In this document: positions 8,507 to 17,131 of the stretch, piece after piece
How positions within the stretch are numbered: the stretch's first letter is position 1
Layout of the letters: each line of letters starts with the position of its first letter
Source of the DNA: JACPFV01 sp038043245
GTDB taxonomy: Bacteria; Pseudomonadota; Gammaproteobacteria; Nevskiales; Nevskiaceae
Assembly (NCBI GenBank): GCA_038043245.1
Contig: JBBTCH010000001.1
Span: forward strand, 372,001 to 436,000
DNA length: 64,000 nucleotides
Reading direction: 5' to 3'
Notes under the pieces: model-generated
Told to the model about the DNA's origin: nothing
Seen by the model: only the letters and a program-made list of their open reading frames with translations
Databases searched by the model: none
Program-made: the position numbers and the translations under genes

Positions 8507-9202
8507 ATGACACAACTCATTCTGGTTCGGCACGGACAAGCTTCGTTCGGCGGGTCTAACTACGACGTGCTTTCGTCGATGGGTGGCCGGCAGAGTGAAG
8601 TGCTCGGGCGATATTGGCGTCAGCTTCGATTCAGCGCAGAACACATCTACAGCGGCGAGATGTCGCGTCAAAAAGACACTGCAGCCAAAGTCCTGGCTCA
8701 AGCAGGAATGGACACGCCGGTTCAAATTCATCCTGCGTTTAACGAATATGATTTCGAGGGCATCGTCCGCGGATATTTTCCGTTGATTGCACAAGAACAT
8801 CCCGAGATAAAACTCGACGACCGCAAGGTGTTTGCAGATCCAAAACAATTCCAGCAAGTCTTTGAAATCCTGATCGGCTACTGGCTGGAAGCACGCCCGA
8901 ACGAAGGCAAGCCGATCGAATCCTGGCAGGCATTTCGCACACGCGTGATCGCAGGTCTCAAGGAGATCGCCACTCAAGAACGTGAAAAAGTGGTGGTCTT
9001 CACCTCAGGCGGCATCATCACGGTGGCCCTGCAGGAAGCACTGCAACTCAGCGCCCCACTGGCGTTTCGCATGAACTGGCGCATTGCCAATGCGAGCAAG
9101 CATGCGTTCAAAGTCGGTCGGCGCGGGCTGTCCATGCTCAGCTTCAACAACACCTCTCATCTCGAGCTTGAGCACGACCCTTCACTGCTGACTTTTCGCT
9201 GA
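8507..9202 (+). CDS. Histidine phosphatase superfamily protein, second catalytic His replaced
   Basis: A 231-residue protein of the phosphoglycerate mutase-like superfamily. The phospho-acceptor motif LVRHGQAS is intact (R8, H9), as are a second arginine region (SGEMSRQKDTA) and an acidic FNEYDFEG near residue 80. The usual second histidine block (SHGG) reads FTSGGI, with S167 where the His is expected. A TSGG variant is, as far as I recall, found in a subgroup encoded beside APH-like kinases, so it may still be active. It starts the three-gene cluster with the kinase (6 bases on) and an SDR. Substrate unknown. Confidence 0.82.
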   Translation: MTQLILVRHGQASFGGSNYDVLSSMGGRQSEVLGRYWRQLRFSAEHIYSGEMSRQKDTAAKVLAQAGMDTPVQIHPAFNEYDFEGIVRGYFPLIAQEHPEIKLDDRKVFADPKQFQQVFEILIGYWLEARPNEGKPIESWQAFRTRVIAGLKEIATQEREKVVVFTSGGIITVALQEALQLSAPLAFRMNWRIANASKHAFKVGRRGLSMLSFNNTSHLELEHDPSLLTFR

Positions 9203-9208
9203 TTACCC

Positions 9209-10279
9209 ATGACGCCCCATTTGGATGAAGCCGGCAAAGTCCGCGACGAGAATAATTTCGATCCGGCAAAGATCCTGCCGTTCCTGAAAAGTCAGATCGC
9301 TGATCTGCAAGACGGCACGCTGGAACTCAAACAGTTCGCCGGAGGCGCCTCCAATCTCACCTTTCAGCTGAACGTCGGCGCGCGACCCATGATCCTGCGG
9401 CGTCCGCCCGCAGGCACCAAGCCGAAATCCGGCCACGACATGGGCCGCGAGTACAAAGTGATGCAGGCACTGCATCCGCATTTCCCCTGTCCGCGCCCGT
9501 TGGCGTATTGCGAGGACGAATCGCTGATCGGTGCGACGTTCTACGTCATGGAGAAGATCCCCGGCGTCATCATCCGCCGCGACCTGCCGCCGGGCCTGAG
9601 TTACACGGCCGGCGAAGCACGTGCGCTGAACCAGAACATGCTGGACACGCTGGTCAAACTGCACGCGCTGGACTACCACGCGATCGGCCTGGGTGACCTG
9701 GGACACCCGCAGGGCTATGTCGCGCGGCAGATCAAGGGTTGGAACGAACGCTTCGTCAAAGTCCGTACCGACGATGTGCCCAGCTGCGAAAACATCATGC
9801 GCTGGCTGGAGCAGAAACAGCTGCCCGACAGCCCGCGGCCCGCGCTGATCCACAACGATTACAAACTGGATAACCTGCTGCTGGCCGCCGACGACAAGCT
9901 GCGTATCGCCGGCGTGCTGGATTGGGAGATGTGCACCATCGGCGACCCGCTGATGGATCTGGGATCGGTGCTGGCCTACTGGGTACAGGCCGACGACCCC
10001 AAACACATCCAGGCCGTTCGCATGCAGCCGTCCAACGTCCCCGGCATGCTGACGCGCGCGGAGATTACGACCTATTACTCGGAAAAAACCGGCGTCGCCA
10101 TCAACAATCCGGATTTCTATTACGTGTTCGGCCTGTTCCGCCTCGGCGTCATTGCCCAGCAGATCTATTACCGCTACAAACTCGGCCAGACCAAGAACCC
10201 ACGCTTCCAGATGTTCGGCATGTTCGTCAGCGTGCTGGCGGACGTCGCCGAAAAAGTCATTCAAACCTCGAAAAACTGA
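9209..10279 (+). CDS. APH-fold phosphotransferase family kinase (ACAD10/11- and LvaA-like)
   Basis: A 356-residue ATP-dependent kinase of the aminoglycoside-phosphotransferase fold. Seen: GGASNLTFQL near residue 47, LRRPPAG near 65, the Brenner motif IHNDYKLDNLLL (H215, D217, N222), and DWEMCTIGDPLMDLG for metal binding. Relatives joined or linked to acyl-CoA dehydrogenases (ACAD10/11) and LvaA of levulinate catabolism phosphorylate hydroxyacyl-CoAs. A role in hydroxyacyl catabolism is therefore a better guess than antibiotic resistance, but that is inference from family and neighbours. It lies 6 bases after the phosphatase and 8 before the SDR. Confidence 0.85.
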   Translation: MTPHLDEAGKVRDENNFDPAKILPFLKSQIADLQDGTLELKQFAGGASNLTFQLNVGARPMILRRPPAGTKPKSGHDMGREYKVMQALHPHFPCPRPLAYCEDESLIGATFYVMEKIPGVIIRRDLPPGLSYTAGEARALNQNMLDTLVKLHALDYHAIGLGDLGHPQGYVARQIKGWNERFVKVRTDDVPSCENIMRWLEQKQLPDSPRPALIHNDYKLDNLLLAADDKLRIAGVLDWEMCTIGDPLMDLGSVLAYWVQADDPKHIQAVRMQPSNVPGMLTRAEITTYYSEKTGVAINNPDFYYVFGLFRLGVIAQQIYYRYKLGQTKNPRFQMFGMFVSVLADVAEKVIQTSKN

Positions 10280-10287
10280 GAACACCC

Positions 10288-11064
10288 ATGCCCACGAAAC
10301 TATTTGACCTCACGGGGCGCGTCGCCCTCATCACCGGCGCCTCACGCGGCATCGGCGAAGCCACCGCGCGTCTGTTCGCCGAGCAGGGTGCGCACGTCAT
10401 CATCTCCTCACGCAAGCAGGAAGATCTCGACAAGGTCGCTGTCTCGATCAATGCAGCCGGCGGCAAGGCCACTGCCATCGCCGCGCATCAGGGCGAATCG
10501 GCGGCATTGAAGAACCTGATGGCCGAAATCGAAGCGAAGTTCGGCCGGCTCGACATTCTCGTCAACAATGCCGCCACCAACCCGCATTTCGGCCATATCA
10601 GCGACACCCCGATGGACATGGTGGACAAGACCATGCAGGTCAACATCCGCGGCTACCTGGAACTGAGCGCGCTGGCGAGCAAGCTGATGAAGAAGAACGG
10701 CGGTGGCGCCATCGTCAACGTCGCCTCGATCAATGGCGTGCGCCCCGGCACCTTCCAGGGCATCTACTCGGCGACCAAGGCAGCGGTGATCAACCTGACT
10801 CAGAGCTTCGCCAAGGAATGTGCGCCGTGGAAAGTGCGCGTCAACGCGGTGCTGCCGGGTGCAACCGACACCAAGTTCGCCTCGGCGCTGATCAAGAACG
10901 AGCAGGTGCTGAAGACTTTCCTGCCACAGATCCCGCTTGCGCGCGTGGCGCAGCCGAACGAGATCGCGCCAGCGATCCTGTTCCTGGTCTCGGACGCGGC
11001 CAGCTACGTCACCGGCACCACGCTGACGGTGGACGGCGGCCTGATCGGCTGCGGCGGCTTGTAA
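10288..11064 (+). CDS. Short-chain dehydrogenase/reductase
   Basis: A classical SDR of 258 residues (start ATG 10288-10290, MPTKLFDLTGRVALITG; the frame is open further upstream, but that part is a shadow of the kinase gene). Cofactor motif TGASRGIGEA, NNAA structural motif, Ser in NVASINGV, and the catalytic pair YSATK. The C terminus ends in TVDGGLIGCGGL, typical of this group. It probably oxidises or reduces a hydroxyl/keto group on the compound handled by the upstream kinase and phosphatase. Nine bases separate it from dusA. Confidence 0.88.
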   Translation: MPTKLFDLTGRVALITGASRGIGEATARLFAEQGAHVIISSRKQEDLDKVAVSINAAGGKATAIAAHQGESAALKNLMAEIEAKFGRLDILVNNAATNPHFGHISDTPMDMVDKTMQVNIRGYLELSALASKLMKKNGGGAIVNVASINGVRPGTFQGIYSATKAAVINLTQSFAKECAPWKVRVNAVLPGATDTKFASALIKNEQVLKTFLPQIPLARVAQPNEIAPAILFLVSDAASYVTGTTLTVDGGLIGCGGL

Positions 11065-11073
11065 ACTGCACGC

Positions 11074-12057
11074 ATGTCACATCGCCTCTGCGTCGCCCCG
11101 ATGATGGATTGGACCGACCGGCACTGCCGGTTTTTCCACCGTCTGCTGTCGCCGCATGCGCGCCTGTATACCGAGATGGTGACGACCGGCGCGCTGATCC
11201 ATGGCGATGCCAAGCGGTTTCTGGTTTTCGACAAGTCCGAACACCCGGTCGCATTGCAGCTCGGCGGCTCCGAGCCCGATGCTTTGGCTGAGTGCGCCGA
11301 GATGGGCGAACGCGCGGGCTTCGATGAGATCAATCTCAACTGCGGTTGCCCCTCCGATCGCGTGCAGAACGGCCGCTTCGGAGCCTGCCTGATGCGCGAA
11401 CCGGATCGCGTCGCCGAATGTGTCGGCGCAATGCAGAAGTCGGTGGGTATCCCGGTGACGGTAAAAACCCGTATCGGCATCGACGATTCCGAAGACTACG
11501 TGTTCCTGCGACGTTTTATTGAAATCGTGTCGGACAGCGGCTGCGAGACCTTCATCATCCACGCACGCAAGGCCTGGCTCAAAGGGCTTTCGCCGAAGGA
11601 AAACCGCGACATCCCGCCGCTGTGCTACGAACAGGTCTACCGGCTCAAACAGGAATTCCCGCACCTGACGATCGTCATCAATGGCGGCATCCGTACGCTG
11701 GCCGAGATCGAGAAACACTTGCAGCACACCGATGGCGTCATGCTCGGCCGCGAGGCTTACGAGAACCCCTACGCGTTGGCTGCACTGGATCGCAGTTTGT
11801 TCGGCGACAAGTCCGTGTTGCCGACACGGGCTGAAACGCTGCGCCGCCTGAAACCCTACATCGAACGCGAACTGTCGCGCGGCACGCCGCTCGCGGCCAT
11901 GACGCGCCACATTCTCGGCATCTTCCGCGACCAGCCCGGCGGGCGCGCCTTCCGCCGCGTGCTGTCCGAGCGCGCACACAAACTAGGCGCAGGCTTCGAG
12001 GTGATCGAAGCCGCGCTCGCCCAGATCGAATCCACCCCCTTACTGCAAGCTGCCTAG
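11074..12057 (+). CDS. dusA: tRNA-dihydrouridine synthase A
   Basis: An FMN/NADPH enzyme reducing uridines in the tRNA D-loop (positions 20/20a in the DusA family). It begins SHRLCVAPMMDWTDRHCRFF, which is diagnostic of DusA rather than DusB/C. The catalytic cysteine is in NLNCGCPSDRVQNGRFGACLM, then KTRIGIDD, IIHARKAWLKGLSPKENR, NGGI and MLGREAYENP. Its 327 residues match the family. It follows the SDR by 9 bases and precedes the cyclophilin gene by 11, so it may share a transcript. Confidence 0.96.
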   Translation: MSHRLCVAPMMDWTDRHCRFFHRLLSPHARLYTEMVTTGALIHGDAKRFLVFDKSEHPVALQLGGSEPDALAECAEMGERAGFDEINLNCGCPSDRVQNGRFGACLMREPDRVAECVGAMQKSVGIPVTVKTRIGIDDSEDYVFLRRFIEIVSDSGCETFIIHARKAWLKGLSPKENRDIPPLCYEQVYRLKQEFPHLTIVINGGIRTLAEIEKHLQHTDGVMLGREAYENPYALAALDRSLFGDKSVLPTRAETLRRLKPYIERELSRGTPLAAMTRHILGIFRDQPGGRAFRRVLSERAHKLGAGFEVIEAALAQIESTPLLQAA

Positions 12058-12068
12058 GAGCCGCAAAC

Positions 12069-12641
12069 ATGTTTCGCACCCTCTCACTCATCACTCTGGG
12101 ATTTTTTATGACCACTGCCGCAACCGCCGCCGACCCTCGCGTCAAATTCGAAACCAGCTTCGGCGACATCGTGCTGGAACTGAATCCTGCAAAAGCACCA
12201 ATCACCGTCAAGAACTTCCTCGACTACGTCAAAGATGGCCACTACGACGGCCTGAGCTTTCACCGCGTCATCAAGGGCTTCATGATCCAGGGTGGCGGCT
12301 ACGACGAGAAATACGAGCAGCGCAAGACGCGACCCGGCATTCAGAACGAGGCCAAGAACGGCCTGAAGAACGTACGCGGCGCCATTTCAATGGCGCGCAC
12401 TTCGGCGCCGCACTCCGCCAGCTCGCAGTTCTTCATTCTTCACCAGGACAGTGACTTCCTCGATTACCCAGGCCAAGATGGCTGGGGCTACGCCGTGTTC
12501 GGCAAGGTCGTTTCTGGCCTAGACGTGGTCGACAAGATTGCAGAATCCAAAACTGGCCGTTTGCCCCCATTCGGACAGGACGTGCCGGTGACCCCGATCC
12601 TGATCAAGAAAGCAACGATCGAGGCCGCCACAGCGAAGTGA
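12069..12641 (+). CDS. Peptidyl-prolyl cis-trans isomerase, cyclophilin type, exported
   Basis: Catalyses cis-trans isomerisation of prolyl bonds during folding. An N-terminal hydrophobic stretch, MFRTLSLITLGFFMTTAATA, with an AxA-type site suggests export to the periplasm (PpiA-like). A second possible start at M14 would remove most of it and give a cytoplasmic form like PpiB. The cyclophilin core includes FHRVIKGFMIQGG, the SAxSQFFI block and GYAVFGKVVSGLDVVDKI. Length is 190 residues. Its stop overlaps the GTG start of lpxH (GTGA). Confidence 0.93.
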   Translation: MFRTLSLITLGFFMTTAATAADPRVKFETSFGDIVLELNPAKAPITVKNFLDYVKDGHYDGLSFHRVIKGFMIQGGGYDEKYEQRKTRPGIQNEAKNGLKNVRGAISMARTSAPHSASSQFFILHQDSDFLDYPGQDGWGYAVFGKVVSGLDVVDKIAESKTGRLPPFGQDVPVTPILIKKATIEAATAK

Positions 12642-13354
12642 GCACGCTTCTCCTTTCCGACCTGCATCTGCCGCCGCACCCCTCGCCACTGCGCGAGGCG
12701 TTTACGGGGTTTCTGAAAGGAGCCGCTCGCCACGCCGAGGCGGTCTACATCCTCGGCGACCTGTTCGAAGTCTGGGTCGGCGACGACGATGGCTTACGCA
12801 CTTACGCTGCCGAATGCGAGGCGCTGCATCAACTGAGCAGAACCGTGTCGGTGTTTTTCATGCACGGCAATCGCGATTTTTTAATCGGCGACGCCTTCGC
12901 AGCCGCTACCGGCGTACGTTTACTGGACGATCCCATCGTGCTGGATCTGTATGGCACACGCACTCTGCTCTCACACGGTGATATTTTTTGCACCGACGAT
13001 GTGGGATATCAACGCTGGCGGCGTTTCAGCCGTCGCCGCTGGATACAGCGCGGCTATCACAGCCTGCCGCTCATATTGCGCAAAGCCGTCGTCTCGCGCG
13101 TGCGCTCGACCAGTCTGGTGCAAAAACGCAGCAAGGCCGAGGACATCATGGACGTCAACACACGGGCCATCGACGCTGCCTTTGCCGAGCACAAAGTCAG
13201 CCGCATGATTCACGGGCACACGCATCGTCCTGCGGAGCACCAACACGCTTCAGGTGAGCGCATCGTGCTCGCCGATTGGCGCCCCGGAGACTGTGAGTAC
13301 CTGCGAGTGGCCACCGAGGGTATTTCAAGAGTAAAAATCGCCGTGTCAGCTTAA
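12638..13354 (+). CDS. lpxH: UDP-2,3-diacylglucosamine diphosphatase
   Basis: Makes lipid X from UDP-2,3-diacylglucosamine in lipid A synthesis at the inner membrane. A calcineurin-like two-metal site is visible: LLSDLHL (D8, H10), GDLFEVWVGDD (D41), MHGNRDFLIG (N78), LSHGDIFCTDD (H113) and HGHTHRPAEH. The GTG start (12638-12640) overlaps the cyclophilin stop, indicating translational coupling, the same order as ppiB-lpxH in enterics. The 238-residue length is normal. Confidence 0.96.
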   Translation: MSTLLLSDLHLPPHPSPLREAFTGFLKGAARHAEAVYILGDLFEVWVGDDDGLRTYAAECEALHQLSRTVSVFFMHGNRDFLIGDAFAAATGVRLLDDPIVLDLYGTRTLLSHGDIFCTDDVGYQRWRRFSRRRWIQRGYHSLPLILRKAVVSRVRSTSLVQKRSKAEDIMDVNTRAIDAAFAEHKVSRMIHGHTHRPAEHQHASGERIVLADWRPGDCEYLRVATEGISRVKIAVSA

Positions 13355-13395
13355 GTTGTCTTTTTTGATGTTTTTGGGGAAAAGGAACCAAGGTT

Positions 13396-13800
13396 ATGGC
13401 TTTCGTTAATGAATTTGTCCCGAAAGAGGACATCAAAAAATATGGCTTGGAGGAGATAAACAGACGTCACTTCAAGAGCGATGTTCAATACAAATGGACT
13501 GTCGACCGCGACCACGATGTTTATCTGAGGTGGATGGATTCGGGGAGGGAGGAATCCCACGGTAAGCAACGGTTCACTTTCTATTGGAAAGGCGCTCTCC
13601 TCTTTCTTCCGCTCGCTCACAGCTATCAGAAAACAGGAAACGTGGTGACCTTAAAGTGGAGGTTTCTATGGCGCCATCCTTCAGAAAGCTTGATAGAGAA
13701 GAATCCAGAAATCATCGCTGACCTGAAGGAAGCCTTGACAGCGTATACGGCCAGAACCAATTCGAAGGATGTAGATCACGTAGCCACTTTCGAATTCTGA
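13396..13800 (+). CDS. Hypothetical protein, AT-rich orphan
   Basis: I do not recognise this 134-residue protein. It is soluble, with no signal or membrane segment, and mixed charged/aromatic composition (EDIKKYGLEEINRRHFKSD, HDVYLRWMDSGREES, FTFYWKGALLFLPL, VVTLKWRFLWRHP). The tryptophan/tyrosine spacing suggests a beta-rich core followed by a helix (KNPEIIADLKEALTAYTART). Base composition differs clearly from the neighbours (25 G/C of 60 at 13441-13500), which points to recent acquisition. AAAGGA at about 13380 is a usable ribosome binding site. Being a real gene is supported by the open frame, ribosome site and position, not by homology. Confidence 0.6.
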   Translation: MAFVNEFVPKEDIKKYGLEEINRRHFKSDVQYKWTVDRDHDVYLRWMDSGREESHGKQRFTFYWKGALLFLPLAHSYQKTGNVVTLKWRFLWRHPSESLIEKNPEIIADLKEALTAYTARTNSKDVDHVATFEF

Positions 13801-13818
13801 GGGAGGCGCAACAAAGAG

Positions 13819-13842
13819 AAAAAAACGCCTGACTAGTGGCGT
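13819..13842 (-). terminator. Candidate rho-independent terminator of metZ
   Basis: ACGCC (13825-13829) pairs with GGCGT (13838-13842) around an 8-base loop. On the minus strand the stem is followed at once by seven T residues, 5 bases past the metZ stop. The stem is short, so efficiency is uncertain; in the other direction GTTTCT follows, so it may serve both converging genes. Confidence 0.6.
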
Positions 13843-13846
13843 GTTT

Positions 13847-15022
13847 CTAGCTTGCCAACGCCTGTTTCAAATCAGCAATCAAGTCATCCGGGTCTTCCAA
13901 GCCGACCGAGAGGCGCACCAGATCATCACCTATACCCGCGGCTTTCCGTGCAGCAGCGCCCATGCGGTTGTGCGTGGTGGTCGAGGGATGGGTGATGGTG
14001 CTGCGCGCATCCCCGAGGTTGGCGGTGATTGAAAACAACTCAACCTTGTTGATGACTCGGAACGCGGCAGCCTGTCCGCCTTTAAGCTCAAAGCTGACGA
14101 TGCCGCCGAAGCCGGTTGACTGTTTTTTGGCGAGCCGATGCTGCGGATGCGACTTGAGGCCCGCGTAGTAGACCTTGGTCACGCGCGGATGCTTCGCCAG
14201 CCATTCGGCGATTTTCTGTGCGTGCTCGCAATGCGCTTTCATCCGCAGCGCCATTGTCTCCAGCCCCTTGAGAAACACCCAGGCGTTGAACGGACTCAGG
14301 GAAGGACCGGCACTGCGCATGAAGGCGAACAGCGCCTCGCCGTCTTCCTTGTTGCTGACGATGGCGCCGCCGATGCAACGGCCCTGCCCGTCGAGATACT
14401 TGGTCGCGGAATGGATCACCAAGTCTGCACCCAGCTCCAGCGGCTTTTGCAGTGCCGGCGTCAGCAAACAGTTGTCCACGGCCAGTCGAGCCCCGGCCTT
14501 TCGTGCGATTTTCGACAAGCCTGCGATGTCCGCCACTTCGCCCAGCGGATTGGTGGGCGTCTCCAGAAACAGCAGCCGCGTGTTCTTCTGAATCTTCGCA
14601 GCCCAGTCTTTCAGATCACAGGGATCGGCATAGCTCACCTCGATACCGAACTTGGCCAGCACATTGTTGAACAGATTGATCGTGGTGCCAAACAGCGTGC
14701 GTGAGGCCAGCAGGTGGTCGCCTGCCTTCAGAAACACCAGTGCGGCGGTGAGAATCGCGGCCATACCGCTGGCAGTGGCAATGCACGACTCGCCGCCTTC
14801 GAGCACCGCCAGCCGTCGCTCGAACGCTTGCACCGTTGGATTGGTGAACCGTGAATAAATGTTGCCGGTTTTTTTGCCGGAGAATACCGCCGCCGCAGCT
14901 TCGGCCGAATGGAAGACGAAACTGGAGGTCTGGAAAATCGCCGGCGAATGCTCCAGCTCAGCGGTGCGATGAATCGCAGCACGCAGCCCGAGCGTGGAGG
15001 GTTTGAGATTCACATTTTTCAC
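13847..15022 (-). CDS. metZ: O-succinylhomoserine sulfhydrylase
   Basis: A PLP enzyme forming homocysteine directly from O-succinylhomoserine and sulfide in methionine synthesis. It is a 391-residue Cys/Met-metabolism family protein. The PLP lysine is in IHSATKYLDGQG, preceded by AVDNCLLTPALQKPLELGADLV; other blocks are YSRFTNPT and GMAAI. Position downstream of purF is the conserved location of metZ in Pseudomonas-type genomes, favouring this over cystathionine gamma-synthase or MetY. There is an 84-base gap to purF with no convincing terminator. Confidence 0.93.
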   Translation of the reverse strand: MKNVNLKPSTLGLRAAIHRTAELEHSPAIFQTSSFVFHSAEAAAAVFSGKKTGNIYSRFTNPTVQAFERRLAVLEGGESCIATASGMAAILTAALVFLKAGDHLLASRTLFGTTINLFNNVLAKFGIEVSYADPCDLKDWAAKIQKNTRLLFLETPTNPLGEVADIAGLSKIARKAGARLAVDNCLLTPALQKPLELGADLVIHSATKYLDGQGRCIGGAIVSNKEDGEALFAFMRSAGPSLSPFNAWVFLKGLETMALRMKAHCEHAQKIAEWLAKHPRVTKVYYAGLKSHPQHRLAKKQSTGFGGIVSFELKGGQAAAFRVINKVELFSITANLGDARSTITHPSTTTHNRMGAAARKAAGIGDDLVRLSVGLEDPDDLIADLKQALAS

Positions 15023-15106
15023 AACAACTCCGTTTAGCGAGATTTATGTGGGTCTGAAAACCCGGCGCCTGCAAGTGGAAAATCGGCGCGGTGAAGAATT
15101 ATGCGG

Positions 15107-16624
15107 TCAGGCGGCGGCGTTGTGCAATTCGATGACGCTCTGAGAAGCGCGGCGACGCGCCTCGCGCGCGGCGTCGGAACGGAACAACTCCAACTGGTTG
15201 AGGTAGTCGCTGCTGATGTCCTGCGTCACGTATTCGCCGGTGAATACTGAACAGTCGAAGCGTGTCAGTTTGGGGTTGCCAATGCGCACCGCTTCGATCA
15301 GATCCTCGAGGTCCTGGAAGATCAGCCGGTCCGCGCCGAGCAGTTTCTGCAGCTCCTCAACGCTGCGCCCGTGCGCCACCAGCTCTGACGAGGTGGGCAT
15401 GTCGATGCCATAGACGTTGGGATAGCGCACCGGCGGCGCGGCCGAAGCGAAATAGACTTTCTTGGCGCCGGACTCTCGCGCCATCTGGATGATCTCCTGG
15501 CTGGTGGTGCCACGCACGATGGAGTCATCCACCAGCAGCACCGTTTTACCGCGGAATTCCAGATCGATCGGGTTGAGTTTCTGGCGCACCGATTTCTTGC
15601 GCTGCGCCTGCCCTGGCATGATGAAGGTGCGACCGATGTAGCGATTCTTGATGAAGCCTTCTCGATAAGACACGCCAAGCTGCATCGCCAGTTCGGCGCC
15701 GGCGACGCGGCTGGTGTCCGGAATCGGGATCACCACGTCGATGCCATGGTCCGGCCATTCGCGCTGGATCTTCTCGGCCAATTTCACGCCCATGCGCAGG
15801 CGCGCCTTGTAGACGTAGACATCATCGATCACCGAATCCGGTCTCGCCATGTAGACGTATTCGAAGATGCACGGCGAATACGTCGGGTTGGCCGCACACT
15901 GGCGGCGGTGCAGTTTGCCGTCGAGCGTGATGAACACCGCTTCGCCGGGCGCGAGGTCGCCCACCAACTCGAAATCGTGGGTGTCGAGCGCCACGGATTC
16001 CGAGGCGATCATGTATTCATCGCCTTTCAATGTGGTGCGTTTGCCGATGACCGCAGGACGGATGCCGTAAGGGTCGCGAAACCCGAGCACGCCATAACCG
16101 GAGATCAAAGCGACACAGGCATAGGCACCACGGCAACGGCGATGCATCTGCGCCACCGCCTCGAACACGTCATCCGGTGTCAGCCGCAAGCGGTTGCGCT
16201 GCATCAGTTCGTGCGCGAACACATTAAGCAGGACTTCGGAATCCGAATCGGTGTTGAGGTGCCGGCGATCCTCGGCGAACAGCTCCCGCTTGAGCTGCTC
16301 GGCATTGGTCAGATTGCCGTTATGCGCCAGCGCGATGCCATAAGGTGTGTTGGTGTACAGCGGCTGCGCTTCGGCGGAACTCGAACAGCCGGCAGTCGGG
16401 TAACGCACGTGGCCGATGCCCGCATTGCCGCGCAGCCGCAACATGTGCTCGTCGGAATGAAACACATCGCGCACCAGACCGTTGTCCTTGCGCAGATGGA
16501 AGCGGTCACCCTCGCCAGTGACGATGCCGGCGGCATCCTGCCCGCGGTGCTGCAGCACCGTCAGCGCGTCATACAGTTCCTGATTGACGGCGCTATGGGA
16601 TACCAGACCGACGATTCCGCACAT
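15107..16624 (-). CDS. purF: Amidophosphoribosyltransferase
   Basis: The first committed step of purine synthesis: PRPP plus glutamine to phosphoribosylamine. The N-terminal Ntn-type glutaminase domain begins MCGIVGLVSH, where Cys2 becomes the nucleophile after Met removal. The C-terminal phosphoribosyltransferase domain carries the PRPP loop VLLVDDSIVRGTTS. Length is 505 residues as in E. coli. An AGGAGA ribosome site lies just inside the end of cvpA, 6 bases of non-coding space apart, the classical cvpA-purF pair. Confidence 0.97.
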   Translation of the reverse strand: MCGIVGLVSHSAVNQELYDALTVLQHRGQDAAGIVTGEGDRFHLRKDNGLVRDVFHSDEHMLRLRGNAGIGHVRYPTAGCSSSAEAQPLYTNTPYGIALAHNGNLTNAEQLKRELFAEDRRHLNTDSDSEVLLNVFAHELMQRNRLRLTPDDVFEAVAQMHRRCRGAYACVALISGYGVLGFRDPYGIRPAVIGKRTTLKGDEYMIASESVALDTHDFELVGDLAPGEAVFITLDGKLHRRQCAANPTYSPCIFEYVYMARPDSVIDDVYVYKARLRMGVKLAEKIQREWPDHGIDVVIPIPDTSRVAGAELAMQLGVSYREGFIKNRYIGRTFIMPGQAQRKKSVRQKLNPIDLEFRGKTVLLVDDSIVRGTTSQEIIQMARESGAKKVYFASAAPPVRYPNVYGIDMPTSSELVAHGRSVEELQKLLGADRLIFQDLEDLIEAVRIGNPKLTRFDCSVFTGEYVTQDISSDYLNQLELFRSDAAREARRRASQSVIELHNAAA

Positions 16625-16630
16625 AGCTAT

Positions 16631-17131
16631 TCAAGTCTCCTGATCTGAACCAACTTTGCTACGCCAGCCAGCGGGCGCCAGTTTAACGAGTTCTCCGGCG
16701 ATCCATTCAAGCTGCGGGATGAACTGCGACTGCTGCCACCACGGATCATTTTTGAGCGGCGTCATGCCCGCCAGCATCACCAGCACCGCCACAACCACAA
16801 TGCCACGCAGGGCACCAAAGCCCGAGCCCAGCAGCCGGTCTGGCAGCGACAGTCCCGTCCCACGCACCAGCTTGACGAGGAGCACCGTCAGCAGCATGCA
16901 GATCAGCCAGCAGACAACAAACAGGATCACGCTGGCCGCCATCGCTCGCACCGAGGGCAAGGTGGAGATGAACGTCAACCGGGGCGCCAGCAGCTCGCCG
17001 AACCGCCAGGCCACGAACACCGACAGGGCCAGCCCCGCCAGCCCCAGCACTTCACGGACTAGGCCACGGAACACTCCGACTATGGCGGAGACCAGCACGA
17101 CGCCGAGGATGCACCAGTCAATCAGGCTCAC
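16631..17131 (-). CDS. cvpA: CvpA family inner-membrane protein
   Basis: A 166-residue inner-membrane protein with about four hydrophobic segments: WCILGVVLVSAIVGVFRG, the LGLAGLALSVFVAW region, a central VILFVVCWLICMLLTVLLVKL, and GIVVVAVLVMLAGM. The conserved family start (IDWCILGVVLVSA) and the RGxVRE loop are visible. CvpA is named for colicin V production and is needed for envelope integrity in several bacteria; its mechanism is unresolved. It overlaps the SPOR-domain gene stop (ATGA) and precedes purF by 6 bases. Confidence 0.93.
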   Translation of the reverse strand: MSLIDWCILGVVLVSAIVGVFRGLVREVLGLAGLALSVFVAWRFGELLAPRLTFISTLPSVRAMAASVILFVVCWLICMLLTVLLVKLVRGTGLSLPDRLLGSGFGALRGIVVVAVLVMLAGMTPLKNDPWWQQSQFIPQLEWIAGELVKLAPAGWRSKVGSDQET

